Source: Oscillospiraceae bacterium (lineage in GTDB: Bacteria > Bacillota > Clostridia > UMGS1840 > HGM11507). From it: 64,000 bases of DNA. Below, piece after piece: positions 8,530-16,793 of this stretch; within the stretch, counting starts at the first letter, position 1; each line of letters starts with the position of its first letter. Position numbers and translations under genes: made by a program. The DNA is taken from NCBI GenBank assembly GCA_015068525.1, contig SVKJ01000003.1:66794-130793 (forward strand), read 5' to 3'. The notes beneath the pieces are model-generated. The model saw only the letters and a program-made list of their open reading frames with translations, did not search any database and was not told the origin of the DNA.

Positions 8530-10314
8530 GTGTTAAAGAAAATTATTTCAATATCACTGATAATTACTATGATTTTAAGTTTCACAACTGTTGTTTTTGC
8601 AGAAGGTTTTTCAGATGTTGATGAAGCAAAATATTCATGGGCTGTAACTCAAATTAACGATATGGCTGAAAAGGGAATAATCAATGGTTATCCTGACGGA
8701 ACATTCCAACCTGCAAACGGAATTACAAAAATTGAAGCAATGCTTCTTATTTCAAGAATTCTTGGAATAAATAATGATGTATATTCTGATTCATTAGACG
8801 ATATATATAGTGTATACGAAGAAGAACTTGATAAGTTAAATCTTCAGTATGAAAAAGAAATTGCATTTTTAATATACAAAGGAGTTTTTGCTCTGGGTGA
8901 AATAGAAGAAATGGCTGACGAACTTAAAAAGCCATTACTTCGATATGAAGCGGCAGAATACTTAACAAAAGTAATGGATGCAAATGCTGACCTTTCAGAT
9001 AATGAAACCGGTTTTTCCGATGAAAGCAGTATTCCTGCTTCTTACAGAGCATATGTTAAATATGTAAAAGTTAATGGTATTATGCAGGGTATGACTGAAA
9101 CTACATTCGACCCTTCATTCCAGGTTAACAGAGCGCAAATGGCAGTTATGTTACATAGAGTTATGGATAAAAAAGAACTTTTATTCATGGAAGGTACATA
9201 TGAAGGTATTGTAGGAAAACAAATTAATGTTAAACTGTCATCAGGTACAGGAAGTTACGATGTTTCCGAAGCAGATTTTTACAAAAATGATGAAATTTGC
9301 GAAAATGATGATATAGTAATCGGAAATAAAGTAATATTGGTATTTGAAAATGCTACATTAAAAAGAGTTGAAACAGTATATATTGCTCCTGAAGTTTCCA
9401 AAACTGTTGTAGGGCAGATTAAAGAACTTGTTTTAACATCTGTAAAAACTGTTAAAATAGAAAACAGCGCAACTGATGAAGCGGAAATATATTCAGTATC
9501 ACCTGAATGTGAAGTTTATGTTGATGGCAATATATCAACATTGTCAGTTTTAAGAACAAAAGATAATTCAAGATTATATATTAATTCAGAAAATATTGTT
9601 GTAAGAATTGATGTACTTGATGCAAGTTTTGATTTTGCTGACGGTGTGATTAAGGAAATATCTTATGACGGTTCAAGAATCGATATTTTAAGAAAAGACG
9701 GAACTATGGAAACATATTATGTTTCTGACGATATCGTTGTTACAAGAAATTCGAAAGAATCAACTTTATCAAATCTTCTTCCGGGCGATGAAGTAAAATC
9801 ATGTATCGTAAGATATAATAAAATTGACAAACTTTCTGTAAAGAGTGAAATAGGAAGTTCTTCAGGAACAATTACCGAACTTGTTATCTCTAAACAATCT
9901 TCAATTGTTGTTACTAAAAACGGTGTTCCTACAAGATACCCTATAACAAACTCTTTGAAAGTATCTTTAGATGGAAAAGAATGTGAAATTTACGATTTAA
10001 GACTTGATATGGTCGCAGAAATTACAACTGACAGCGGAGCAGTTTCTGAAATCAATGTTACATCAGTTGAAGAAGTAGGTCAGATTTCAGGTGTTGTAGA
10101 AAATGTAAATGTAAAACGTGGATTTATCGAAGTAAAAACATCTGATAACTCATTAAAACAAGTTTTTGTTACCACTTCAACAAATATAACTCAGGATGGT
10201 GCTGTTACTGCTAAAAAAACAATTGAAAATATCCATGAAGGAGATTATGTTGTTGTAGTTGGTAAATCAGTTAACGGAGCATTTGATGCTACCACAATTG
10301 TTATTGTTGATTAA
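8530..10314 (+). CDS. SLH-domain surface protein with beta-rich C-terminal region
   Basis: This 594-residue secreted protein has a Sec signal peptide (about residues 1-25, ending VVFAEG). Three N-terminal SLH repeats follow (about 26-78, 95-145 and 158-212; for example IINGYPDGTFQPANGITK and MQGMTETTFDPSFQVNRAQ). SLH domains normally anchor to pyruvylated secondary cell-wall polymer. The remaining 380 residues are predicted beta-rich, with repeated KV/VTVKxG-like strands resembling small OB or SH3-like modules; I recognise no catalytic motif. The GTG start is decided by an AAGGAGG site. It may be a structural S-layer or envelope protein. Confidence 0.8.
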   Translation: MLKKIISISLIITMILSFTTVVFAEGFSDVDEAKYSWAVTQINDMAEKGIINGYPDGTFQPANGITKIEAMLLISRILGINNDVYSDSLDDIYSVYEEELDKLNLQYEKEIAFLIYKGVFALGEIEEMADELKKPLLRYEAAEYLTKVMDANADLSDNETGFSDESSIPASYRAYVKYVKVNGIMQGMTETTFDPSFQVNRAQMAVMLHRVMDKKELLFMEGTYEGIVGKQINVKLSSGTGSYDVSEADFYKNDEICENDDIVIGNKVILVFENATLKRVETVYIAPEVSKTVVGQIKELVLTSVKTVKIENSATDEAEIYSVSPECEVYVDGNISTLSVLRTKDNSRLYINSENIVVRIDVLDASFDFADGVIKEISYDGSRIDILRKDGTMETYYVSDDIVVTRNSKESTLSNLLPGDEVKSCIVRYNKIDKLSVKSEIGSSSGTITELVISKQSSIVVTKNGVPTRYPITNSLKVSLDGKECEIYDLRLDMVAEITTDSGAVSEINVTSVEEVGQISGVVENVNVKRGFIEVKTSDNSLKQVFVTTSTNITQDGAVTAKKTIENIHEGDYVVVVGKSVNGAFDATTIVIVD

Positions 10315-10365
10315 AATTAAGGCATAAGGAATTTTGTTCCGATGGCCTAAAAGGAGGATAAACCT

Positions 10366-12429
10366 ATGAAAGATTATACTACTGAAGCGATTAGAAACAT
10401 TGCACTTGTTGCTCACGGAGGAACAGGAAAAACTAATTTAGCAGAAGCAATGCTTTATAATGCTAAATTGATTGACAGGCAGGGGAAAGTTAGTGACGGT
10501 AATACCGTAATGGACTTTGACCAGGAAGAAATTAAAAGAAAAATTTCTATCAATACATCCCTTGCAAGTTTTGAGTGGAATGATTGTAAAATTAATATTA
10601 TAGATACACCGGGATATTTCGATTTTGTTGGCGAAATGATTGAAGGTACATCTGTTGCTGACGGTGTTGTTATTATGGTTAGTGGTAAATCAGGAGTCCA
10701 GGTCGGAACAGAAAAAGCATGGGCAGTTGCAGAAAAAAATAATATCCCTAAAATAATATTTGTTAATGAAATTGATGAAGAAGAAGTTGATTTTACATCT
10801 GTTGTAAACCAACTTAAAGATGCATTTGGAAAATCAATTGCACCTTTATACATACCGATAAGAGAAAACGGTAAAGTAATCGGTTTTTATGATGTTATTC
10901 ACGGCGAAGCAAGAAAATATGTAACAGGCGGAAACGAACCTATGGCATTACCTTCCGAATATGAAGGGGAAGTTAAGGAAAATACTGATATGTTAGCAGA
11001 AGCCGTTGCAGAAACAAGTGAAGAACTTATGGATAAATATTTTAATGGCGAAGAGTTTACTAAAAAAGAAATTCTTTCTGCTGTTAAAAAAGGTATTGAA
11101 GAATGTTCTATGGTTCCTGTACTATTTGGTTCAGCACTTAAGAATATCGGTATAAAAGCACTTGTTGATGCAATTTGTGAATATTTCCCTGCACCGAACG
11201 AAATTAAGCAAAGAAACGCTTATAAACCTGGTACAGATGAAATAATCGAAGTTAATACTGACAGTAATGGTCCTGTATCTATATTTGTATTCAAAACTTT
11301 GATTGACCCTTATGTAGGTAAATTAAGTTATTTTAAAGTTATGTCAGGAACTTTGAAAGCTGACTCAACTTTAAAGAATATAAGAAAAGGCGAAGATGAA
11401 AGAATTTCAAGATTATTTACAATGTGTGGTAAAAAGCAGATAGAAGTTAAAACACTTTCTGCCGGCGATATTGGTGCAGTAAATAAACTTGCTATTACTA
11501 AAACAGGGGATACGCTTTCTGATCCTAAAAATCAGGTTGAATTTGAAAAACTTATTTTCCCTAAACCTGCTTTATCACTTGCAGTTTTACCTAAGGAAAA
11601 AGGCGATGAAGAAAAAATCAGTTCAGGTCTTTCTAAATTAAGAAACGAAGACCCAAGTTTTAATTTCTATAATAATACTGAAACGCATCAACTTATTATT
11701 TCCGGTATGGGTGAACAACACATTGATGTTATCATAAGTAAATTGAAAACAAGATATGGTGCTGAAGTTACTTTGGCAGAACCAAAAGTTCCTTACAGAG
11801 AAACTATCAAGAAAAAAGTTACTGCTGAAGGTAAACATAAGAAACAATCAGGTGGTCATGGTCAGTATGGTCATGTTAAAATTGAATTTGAACCGGGAAT
11901 GAGCGAAGGATTAGAATTTGCAGAACAAATCTTTGGCGGCAGCGTTCCTAAGAATTATTTCCCTGCAGTAGAAAAAGGACTTTTGGAAAGTATTGAGCAT
12001 GGTGTACTTGCAGGTTATCCTGTTGTTAACTTGAAAGCAACTTTGTTAGATGGTTCTTACCATCCTGTTGACTCTTCCGAAATGGCATTTAAGATGGCTG
12101 CTCATATTGCATATAAGAATGGTTTGGAACAAGCAAATCCTGTTCTTTTAGAGCCAATCGGAAAACTTGTTGTTATCGTTCCTGATCAGTATATGGGAGA
12201 TATAATGGGTGATGTTAATAAGAGAAGAGGAAGAATTTTAGGTATGAACCCAATCGGTAACGGACTTCAGGAAGTTACTGCAGAAGTTCCTATGGCTGAA
12301 ATGCATAAGTATGCTATCGACCTTCGTTCTATGACTCAGGCAAGAGGAAGTTTCGAATTTGATTTTGAAAGATATGAAGAAGCACCAAATATGGTAGCAG
12401 AAAAAATTATTGCAGAAAGTAAAAAATAA
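10366..12429 (+). CDS. EF-G-like translational GTPase (FusA2-type paralogue)
   Basis: The 687-residue protein has the complete EF-G domain architecture: GTPase, domain II, III, IV (with KKQSGGHGQYGHVKIEFEPG) and V (LEPIGKLVVIVPDQYMGDIMGDVNKRRGRILGM). It differs from housekeeping EF-G in the nucleotide-binding motifs. G1 reads AHGGTGKT instead of AHVDHGKT, and the G4 motif is NEID where canonical EF-G has NKMD. These are features of the EF-G-like subfamily present beside true fusA in many Firmicutes. Function is uncertain (ribosome rescue, recycling or biogenesis are possibilities). GGAGGA precedes the ATG and a terminator follows. Confidence 0.85.
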   Translation: MKDYTTEAIRNIALVAHGGTGKTNLAEAMLYNAKLIDRQGKVSDGNTVMDFDQEEIKRKISINTSLASFEWNDCKINIIDTPGYFDFVGEMIEGTSVADGVVIMVSGKSGVQVGTEKAWAVAEKNNIPKIIFVNEIDEEEVDFTSVVNQLKDAFGKSIAPLYIPIRENGKVIGFYDVIHGEARKYVTGGNEPMALPSEYEGEVKENTDMLAEAVAETSEELMDKYFNGEEFTKKEILSAVKKGIEECSMVPVLFGSALKNIGIKALVDAICEYFPAPNEIKQRNAYKPGTDEIIEVNTDSNGPVSIFVFKTLIDPYVGKLSYFKVMSGTLKADSTLKNIRKGEDERISRLFTMCGKKQIEVKTLSAGDIGAVNKLAITKTGDTLSDPKNQVEFEKLIFPKPALSLAVLPKEKGDEEKISSGLSKLRNEDPSFNFYNNTETHQLIISGMGEQHIDVIISKLKTRYGAEVTLAEPKVPYRETIKKKVTAEGKHKKQSGGHGQYGHVKIEFEPGMSEGLEFAEQIFGGSVPKNYFPAVEKGLLESIEHGVLAGYPVVNLKATLLDGSYHPVDSSEMAFKMAAHIAYKNGLEQANPVLLEPIGKLVVIVPDQYMGDIMGDVNKRRGRILGMNPIGNGLQEVTAEVPMAEMHKYAIDLRSMTQARGSFEFDFERYEEAPNMVAEKIIAESKK

Positions 12430-12437
12430 TTTATAAC

Positions 12438-12471
12438 AAAAAACCTCACGAATATTTTTCGTGAGGTTTTT
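12438..12471 (+). terminator. Intrinsic terminator after the EF-G paralogue
   Basis: The hairpin AAAACCTCACGA/TCGTGAGGTTTT has a short A/T loop and ends in a T-run. Confidence 0.9.
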
Positions 12472-12491
12472 AAATTTAATTTAGAAAAATG

Positions 12492-12520
12492 TTGAAATAT
12501 GATTTTATATATTGTATAAT
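12492..12520 (+). promoter_or_regulatory. Sigma-A-type promoter of the YitT-like gene
   Basis: TTGAAA and TATAAT are spaced by exactly 17 bases, about 40 bases upstream of the ATG. Confidence 0.75.
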
Positions 12521-12560
12521 GATTGATGCTTAGAAAAGATGATTTGAGAGGGAAATACAT

Positions 12561-13397
12561 ATGTCAAAATTGAAATCAATGTTATTAACAGTAATAGGAA
12601 CAATGATAACAGGCTTTGGAGTTGGAGTGTTTTTGACACCTAACAAAATTGTCGGTGGAGGAGCAACAGGTCTTTCAACACTTCTATATCATACATTTGG
12701 GTTTGAACCCGGTCTTAGTTTCTTTGTAATAAATATAATATTTTTGGTTTTGGGACTTAAAGTTTTAGGAAAAGATTTTGTTTTAAAAACACTTGTCGGA
12801 ACATTTTGTATATCAATTTTTGTTCAGATTTTTTCTTATATAAAAGTTCCTGTTTCAAATCTTACATTGGCTACATTGTATGGAGGAGCACTTTATGGGA
12901 TTGGTATCGGGTTAAGTTTTGCAGCAGGTGCTTCAACTGGTGGTACTGATATATTAGGAAGAATTATTCAGACTAAATTTTCTCATATTCCTATAGGTAA
13001 ACTTCTTTTATTTGTTGATGGTGTAATTATTACCATATCACTTATAATCTTTAAAGATGTTGAACTTGTACTGTATGGTATTACAGCGCTGTTAATATCA
13101 AGTTATACAATAGATTTTGTCATCAGTAAATTAAATGTTTCCCGCCTTGCTTTTGTTATAACAGATAAAGGCGAAGAGATTTCGCGTAAACTTGTAACAA
13201 CTTCTCCAAGAGGAGTTACTTTAATTGATGTTAAAGGAATGTATACCAATACGGAGAAACAAATGCTTTTTTGTGCATTAAAAGAAAGTGAAGCAGAAGA
13301 GTTTCAGAAAAAAATACTGGAAATAGACAATACAGCATTTATAGTATTTTCAGAGTCGCAAAGAATTAAAGGTAATGGATTTTATTTGTATAAATAA
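12561..13397 (+). CDS. YitT-family membrane protein (DUF161/DUF2179)
   Basis: The 278-residue integral membrane protein has five or six hydrophobic segments over about residues 5-190, including FGVGVFLTPNKIVGGGATGLS and GASTGGTDILGRIIQTK, which are characteristic of YitT proteins. A soluble C-terminal DUF2179 domain follows (about residues 195-275, FVITDKGEEISRKL through TAFIVFSESQRIKG). The family is widespread in Firmicutes, with no settled transport substrate. The gene is monocistronic, with its own promoter and terminator. Confidence 0.88.
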   Translation: MSKLKSMLLTVIGTMITGFGVGVFLTPNKIVGGGATGLSTLLYHTFGFEPGLSFFVINIIFLVLGLKVLGKDFVLKTLVGTFCISIFVQIFSYIKVPVSNLTLATLYGGALYGIGIGLSFAAGASTGGTDILGRIIQTKFSHIPIGKLLLFVDGVIITISLIIFKDVELVLYGITALLISSYTIDFVISKLNVSRLAFVITDKGEEISRKLVTTSPRGVTLIDVKGMYTNTEKQMLFCALKESEAEEFQKKILEIDNTAFIVFSESQRIKGNGFYLYK

Positions 13398-13415
13398 TTT
13401 TATTAATATTTTGTT

Positions 13416-13444
13416 AAAAAATGCAATTTTTATTGCATTTTTTT
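13416..13444 (+). terminator. Intrinsic terminator after the YitT-like gene
   Basis: AAAATGCAAT and ATTGCATTTT form a hairpin followed by a T-run. Its right arm contains the -35 hexamer of the next promoter. Confidence 0.85.
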
Positions 13445-13461
13445 ATATTTTTTAGTATAAT
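13433..13461 (+). promoter_or_regulatory. Sigma-A-type promoter of the MATE gene, overlapping the preceding terminator
   Basis: TTGCAT and TATAAT are 17 bases apart, and the -35 lies in the descending arm of the terminator hairpin. GAGGTG precedes the ATG at 13498. Confidence 0.6.
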
Positions 13462-13497
13462 GAATAATGTTGTTTTTCAAAATTTTGAGGTGATTAT

Positions 13498-14871
13498 ATG
13501 GTAAAAAAATTAACAACACCGGTTGACTTGACAAAGGGAACTCCCTGGAAAGATATTTTGATATTTACTCTGCCGATGCTTATCGGTAATATTGCACAGC
13601 AACTTTACAGTACAGTTGACAGTATTGTTGTTGGAAAATATATAGGTGATAATGCTCTTGCTGCAGTAGGCAGTTCACTGCCAATACTTAATATGCTTTT
13701 GGTTTTGTTTATGGGTATTTCAGCAGGTGCGGGAATAATGGTTTCTCAGTATTTTGGTGCTAAGAACAGAGAGGCACTTTCAGTAACAATAGGTAATTGT
13801 ATAACATTAACTTTAATTTCCTGTTTGTTTTTGATTGCTTTGGCAACTCCGTTTATCAAACCTATTCTTATTGCTTTAAATACGCCTGAAGCAATACTTA
13901 ACGATTGTACGAATTACCTTACTATTTCTTTGGTTGGTATATTTGGTATGGCTTTTTATAATATTTTAAGTGGTATTATAAGAGGTCTTGGCGATTCGTT
14001 TTCTGTTCTTATATATCTTCTTGTTGCAACTGTTATAAATATTGTTTTGGATATTTACTTTGTTGCAGGGCTTAAAATGGGAGTAGGAGGCGTTGCTCTT
14101 GCAACGGTTATTGCTCAATTTATCTCATCAATTTTATGCCTTATAAAACTTTCAAAAATGAGCGATTGCTTTGATTTTTCACTAAAGTTTTTAAAATTAA
14201 AAGGGTTGTTTGTTAAAACTATTGTTCGTTTAGGGCTTCCATCGGGACTTACTCAGGCAATAATGTCATCTGCTATGATTGTTGTTCAGTCTTTAACCAA
14301 TCAGTTCGGCGAACAGTTTATTGCAGCAAACGTAATTATTATGAGAGTTGACGGATTTGCTATGATGCCAAACTTTTCATTTGGTATGGCACTTACAACT
14401 TATGCAGGTCAGAATGTTGGAGCAGGACTTTATGACAGGGTAACAAAAGGTGCGAAACAGGGGACTTTACTTGCAGTTATAACATCAACTTTTATCACTC
14501 TTGTTATACTTTTGTTTGGTAAAAACCTAATGGGTATTTTTACCGAAACTGCGTCTTTGGTTGATATGAGTTATTATCTTATGTGTATTCTTGCTGTCGG
14601 ATACATTGCAATGGCAGTAACACAAAGTTTGTCGGGAATTATGAGAGGTGCAGGGGATACCGTTACTCCAATGTGGATATCTCTTATTACAACTGTATTT
14701 TTAAGAATTCCTCTTGCTTACGGAATATCCTATTTAACCCGTACTCCCGAATTACCATTTGGAAGATGTGAATGTATTCAGATTTCACTTGTTGTGACAT
14801 GGGTTTTAGGAGCACTTATAACATTTATATTCTATAGACACGGAAAATGGAAAACTAAAGCGATTAAATAA
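13498..14871 (+). CDS. MATE-family multidrug/cation antiporter
   Basis: The 457-residue polytopic protein has about twelve predicted transmembrane helices and the typical MATE opening (LIFTLPMLIGNIAQQLYSTVDSIVVGKYIG). The second half has the paired motif TYAGQNVGAG and GIMRGAGDT, mirroring SGIIRGLGDS in the first half. MATE exporters expel cationic drugs or metabolites in exchange for sodium or protons; the substrate cannot be read from sequence. It is a single-gene unit bounded by its own promoter and a strong terminator. Confidence 0.92.
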   Translation: MVKKLTTPVDLTKGTPWKDILIFTLPMLIGNIAQQLYSTVDSIVVGKYIGDNALAAVGSSLPILNMLLVLFMGISAGAGIMVSQYFGAKNREALSVTIGNCITLTLISCLFLIALATPFIKPILIALNTPEAILNDCTNYLTISLVGIFGMAFYNILSGIIRGLGDSFSVLIYLLVATVINIVLDIYFVAGLKMGVGGVALATVIAQFISSILCLIKLSKMSDCFDFSLKFLKLKGLFVKTIVRLGLPSGLTQAIMSSAMIVVQSLTNQFGEQFIAANVIIMRVDGFAMMPNFSFGMALTTYAGQNVGAGLYDRVTKGAKQGTLLAVITSTFITLVILLFGKNLMGIFTETASLVDMSYYLMCILAVGYIAMAVTQSLSGIMRGAGDTVTPMWISLITTVFLRIPLAYGISYLTRTPELPFGRCECIQISLVVTWVLGALITFIFYRHGKWKTKAIK

Positions 14872-14876
14872 GTATT

Positions 14877-14914
14877 AAAAATGCACCGCAGAAATTATTT
14901 CTGCGGTGCATTTT
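14877..14914 (+). terminator. Bidirectional intrinsic terminator between converging genes
   Basis: AAAATGCACCGCAGAAA pairs perfectly with TTTCTGCGGTGCATTTT around a three-base loop. Flanking A and T tracts allow termination of both the MATE gene and the minus-strand toxin-antitoxin operon. Confidence 0.92.
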
Positions 14915-14926
14915 AATATAATAATA

Positions 14927-15259
14927 TTATAAGTTTTGATACAATTTTTTTAATTGATCGTTAAGTCCCTGTAAATCCTCTTTGATAATATCCCATATCA
15001 AAATAAGATTTACACCTTCATAATCGTGAACAATTTTATTTCGAAGTCCATACATAACTCTCCAGGGGATTGATGGATTATTTTCTTCAAATTCTTTATC
15101 GATTTTGTTAGCAAGTTCGCCAATTTGACTAAGATTAAAAACACAGGCTTCTACAAGAATGGAGTTGTTGACAAAATCTTCATAGTTTACGTCTTTGGAG
15201 TAGTTTATAACCTTTGAAATATATTTAATTATTTTTTCAACAATTATTTTATTTTTCAT
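14927..15259 (-). CDS. hepT: HepT-family toxin (DUF86 HEPN RNase)
   Basis: The 110-residue all-helical protein contains the HEPN catalytic motif R-x4-H-x-Y as RNKIVHDY (Arg73, His78, Tyr80). In studied HepT proteins this is the RNase active site, and the Tyr is the residue AMPylated by the partner MntA. It overlaps the upstream nucleotidyltransferase gene by 11 bases, which implies translational coupling with the antitoxin made first. The pairing and intact motif make a functional toxin-antitoxin module likely; activity is inferred. Confidence 0.88.
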   Translation of the reverse strand: MKNKIIVEKIIKYISKVINYSKDVNYEDFVNNSILVEACVFNLSQIGELANKIDKEFEENNPSIPWRVMYGLRNKIVHDYEGVNLILIWDIIKEDLQGLNDQLKKLYQNL

Positions 15260-15551
15260 AAATAATCACTCCATCTTTGGAAATTTCATTAAAAATTTTA
15301 GAGTTTGGTATTATATGACTTTGGTCAAAAACGTCAACCTCTTTGTCAAGTGCAGAACGCACATCCTCTATTAAACCCACAAATTTCAAACCTCTAAGTC
15401 CGCTGTCAAGGAGTAAGTCAACATCACTATTCTGATTGGCAAGTCCTTTAACATACGAACCAAAAAGAATAGCTTTTTTTACACTATGCTTAATAAATAT
15501 TGGATGTAAAACAGTTTTTATATCATCTATAGTATAAATTGTATCACGCAT
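15249..15551 (-). CDS. mntA: MntA-family minimal nucleotidyltransferase antitoxin
   Basis: The 100-residue nucleotidyltransferase has the GS-x10-D-x-D signature: Gly31-Ser32 and Asp43/Asp45 in GSYVKGLANQNSDVDLLLD. A third acidic strand is in KEVDVFD. In characterised MntA-HepT systems such proteins transfer AMP units from ATP to the HepT catalytic tyrosine, neutralising it. An AAAGGAG site sits upstream of the ATG. Gene order (antitoxin then toxin) and overlap are typical of the family. Confidence 0.88.
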   Translation of the reverse strand: MRDTIYTIDDIKTVLHPIFIKHSVKKAILFGSYVKGLANQNSDVDLLLDSGLRGLKFVGLIEDVRSALDKEVDVFDQSHIIPNSKIFNEISKDGVIIYEK

Positions 15552-15664
15552 AAAAATACTCCTTTCACAATCATTTATATTTATTATATATCAAAATTTA
15601 TATAAAATCAATAGATTATCTTGTAAATAAAGGTATTATATGCGTAAATTTTATAGTAGCATTT

Positions 15665-16168
15665 TTAGTTATATATAACATCATAAATTTCAGCAGATGG
15701 AAGCCAATCAGTATCAGAGAAATTTTTTTCAAAATTTTGTTTGGTTTGAATAGTTTTGCATGGAATAACTAATTTTATTGTTCCGTCTTTGTTAAATTCA
15801 GAATGTATAATATAATGAATAAAATCATCTTTGTCTATAAATTCAGACTTATTTCCATCATCATCTAATTTAAAATAGTTTAAAGGTGTAGCAGTAAACC
15901 ATTTCGCAGGATAAACAGATAAATATATTTTTGCATTTTTATTTATCTTTATTTTGTTTTTAGGTATGATTTCAATAGATAAATTGCAGGTAGTTACATA
16001 TTGGGTAGTAAAACTATCTATTTTAATTTTTTCCTGAAACATATTAATAACTTTTTGATTAATAATAAAATACTCTGAAAAATTTTCTTTGGTAATATGT
16101 TTGTTACTGCAACTTGTCGGTATAAGAAGTAAAATTAATATAATCAGTATCTGAGTAAACTTTTTCAT
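15665..16168 (-). CDS. Small putative lipoprotein, function unknown
   Basis: The ATG at 16168, preceded by GGAGAG, was chosen over an in-frame start 26 codons upstream that would run through an inverted-repeat hairpin. The 167-residue product begins with a basic-hydrophobic signal (MKKFTQILIILILLLIPTSC) whose cysteine could be lipidated, although Pro at position -3 of the lipobox is unusual. The rest is hydrophilic with predicted beta strands; no domain is recognised. Its leader carries a hairpin with a T-run, and a perfect 18-bp inverted-repeat pair lies just upstream, suggesting controlled expression. Confidence 0.6.
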   Translation of the reverse strand: MKKFTQILIILILLLIPTSCSNKHITKENFSEYFIINQKVINMFQEKIKIDSFTTQYVTTCNLSIEIIPKNKIKINKNAKIYLSVYPAKWFTATPLNYFKLDDDGNKSEFIDKDDFIHYIIHSEFNKDGTIKLVIPCKTIQTKQNFEKNFSDTDWLPSAEIYDVIYN

Positions 16169-16185
16169 ATAATTCTCTCCTAAAT

Positions 16186-16215
16186 TAAAAAATGCGCCAA
16201 CTAAGGTTGACGCAT
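16186..16215 (-). terminator. Leader hairpin with T-run before the lipoprotein gene (possible attenuator)
   Basis: Read on the minus strand, ATGCGTCAACC and GTTGGCGCAT form a stem with one mismatch around a short loop, followed by TTTTTT, all upstream of the ribosome binding site. It therefore has terminator form but lies in the 5' leader, as expected for an attenuator or riboswitch expression platform. It could instead end an unseen upstream transcript. Confidence 0.55.
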
Positions 16216-16237
16216 GAAAAACGCAAACCCCGTTGTC

Positions 16238-16393
16238 GCCAAACAAACTTAATATTAGTAAATGTTATACACAATAATACTAAAACCAAGTTGGAATTTG
16301 CATTTTTTCCAATATCATATGATTTTAATATTATTGTATTACTTTCATAATATACAAATATGAAATAACAGACAGATATTAAGTTTGTTTGGC
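16238..16393. repeat. Perfect 18-bp inverted repeat flanking 120 bp (candidate invertible segment)
   Basis: GCCAAACAAACTTAATAT at 16238-16255 is the exact reverse complement of ATATTAAGTTTGTTTGGC at 16376-16393. The interior is non-coding and AT-rich, with a possible minus-strand -10 (TATAAC, at 16269-16264) directed toward the lipoprotein gene. Right of the element lies the T-box promoter. The geometry (short perfect repeats, about 120 bp, promoter-like content) resembles invertible promoters. A small transposable remnant or paired operators are alternatives. No recombinase gene is nearby. Confidence 0.6.
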
Positions 16394-16446
16394 ACTTACT
16401 ATTATATCATATTTTAATAAAAAAACAATATTTTTTTAAAAATTAC

Positions 16447-16475
16447 TTGACAAATATAAAAGATTATGCTAAAAT
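16447..16475 (+). promoter_or_regulatory. Strong promoter of T-box leader 1
   Basis: TTGACA and TAAAAT are spaced by 17 bases, with an extended -10 TG one base upstream of the -10 hexamer. Transcription would begin near 16482, at the T-box leader. Confidence 0.85.
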
Positions 16476-16481
16476 TTATCA

Positions 16482-16760
16482 TAATTTAAACACTGCGATG
16501 CGGAATAGTATGCAAATATTTTCGCCTTGAGAGAGATGCCGGGTGGTGCGAGGCATTGGGAGGATTTTGAGGAACTCACCGCGGAGTGGCTGCTGTGAAT
16601 TCATAGTAATGGCAGACGGGTACTCCCGTAACAGAGTTAAGATGTGATGGCATCTAAAGAGCATCCTTTTTGGGTGAAAAAGAGTGGTACCGCGGAAACG
16701 AATGATTTATTACGTTTTCGTCTCTTTAAGAAAAGCAAAGAGACGAAAGCGTTTTTTTGT
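16482..16760 (+). promoter_or_regulatory. T-box riboswitch 1, UUC (Phe) specifier
   Basis: Seen in order: a 5' GATGCGGAATAGTA element, the stem I apical AGAGAGATGCCGGGTGGTGC region, the specifier region GAA-TTC-AT-AGTA (TTC at 16600-16602), the T-box GAGTGGTACCGCGG (16682-16695), and a terminator of 16-bp arms (CGTTTTCGTCTCTTT / AAAGAGACGAAAGCG) followed by TTTTTTT. In T-box leaders uncharged tRNA matching the specifier stabilises the antiterminator and switches the operon on. The codon after GAA reads UUC, so phenylalanine is the best assignment; CAU directly before AGTA is the alternative. Confidence 0.93.
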
Positions 16761-16793
16761 TTAAAAATAATTTTTTGAAAGGAGTTTTCGAAA

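Noticed and set aside
10320..10352. Terminator or riboswitch between the SLH gene and the EF-G paralogue
   Set aside because: The GGAA/TTCC and GGC/GCC pairings are weak and no T-run follows.
16479..16664. Small reading frame opposite the first T-box
   Set aside because: It lies wholly within a structured leader RNA and has no ribosome binding site.
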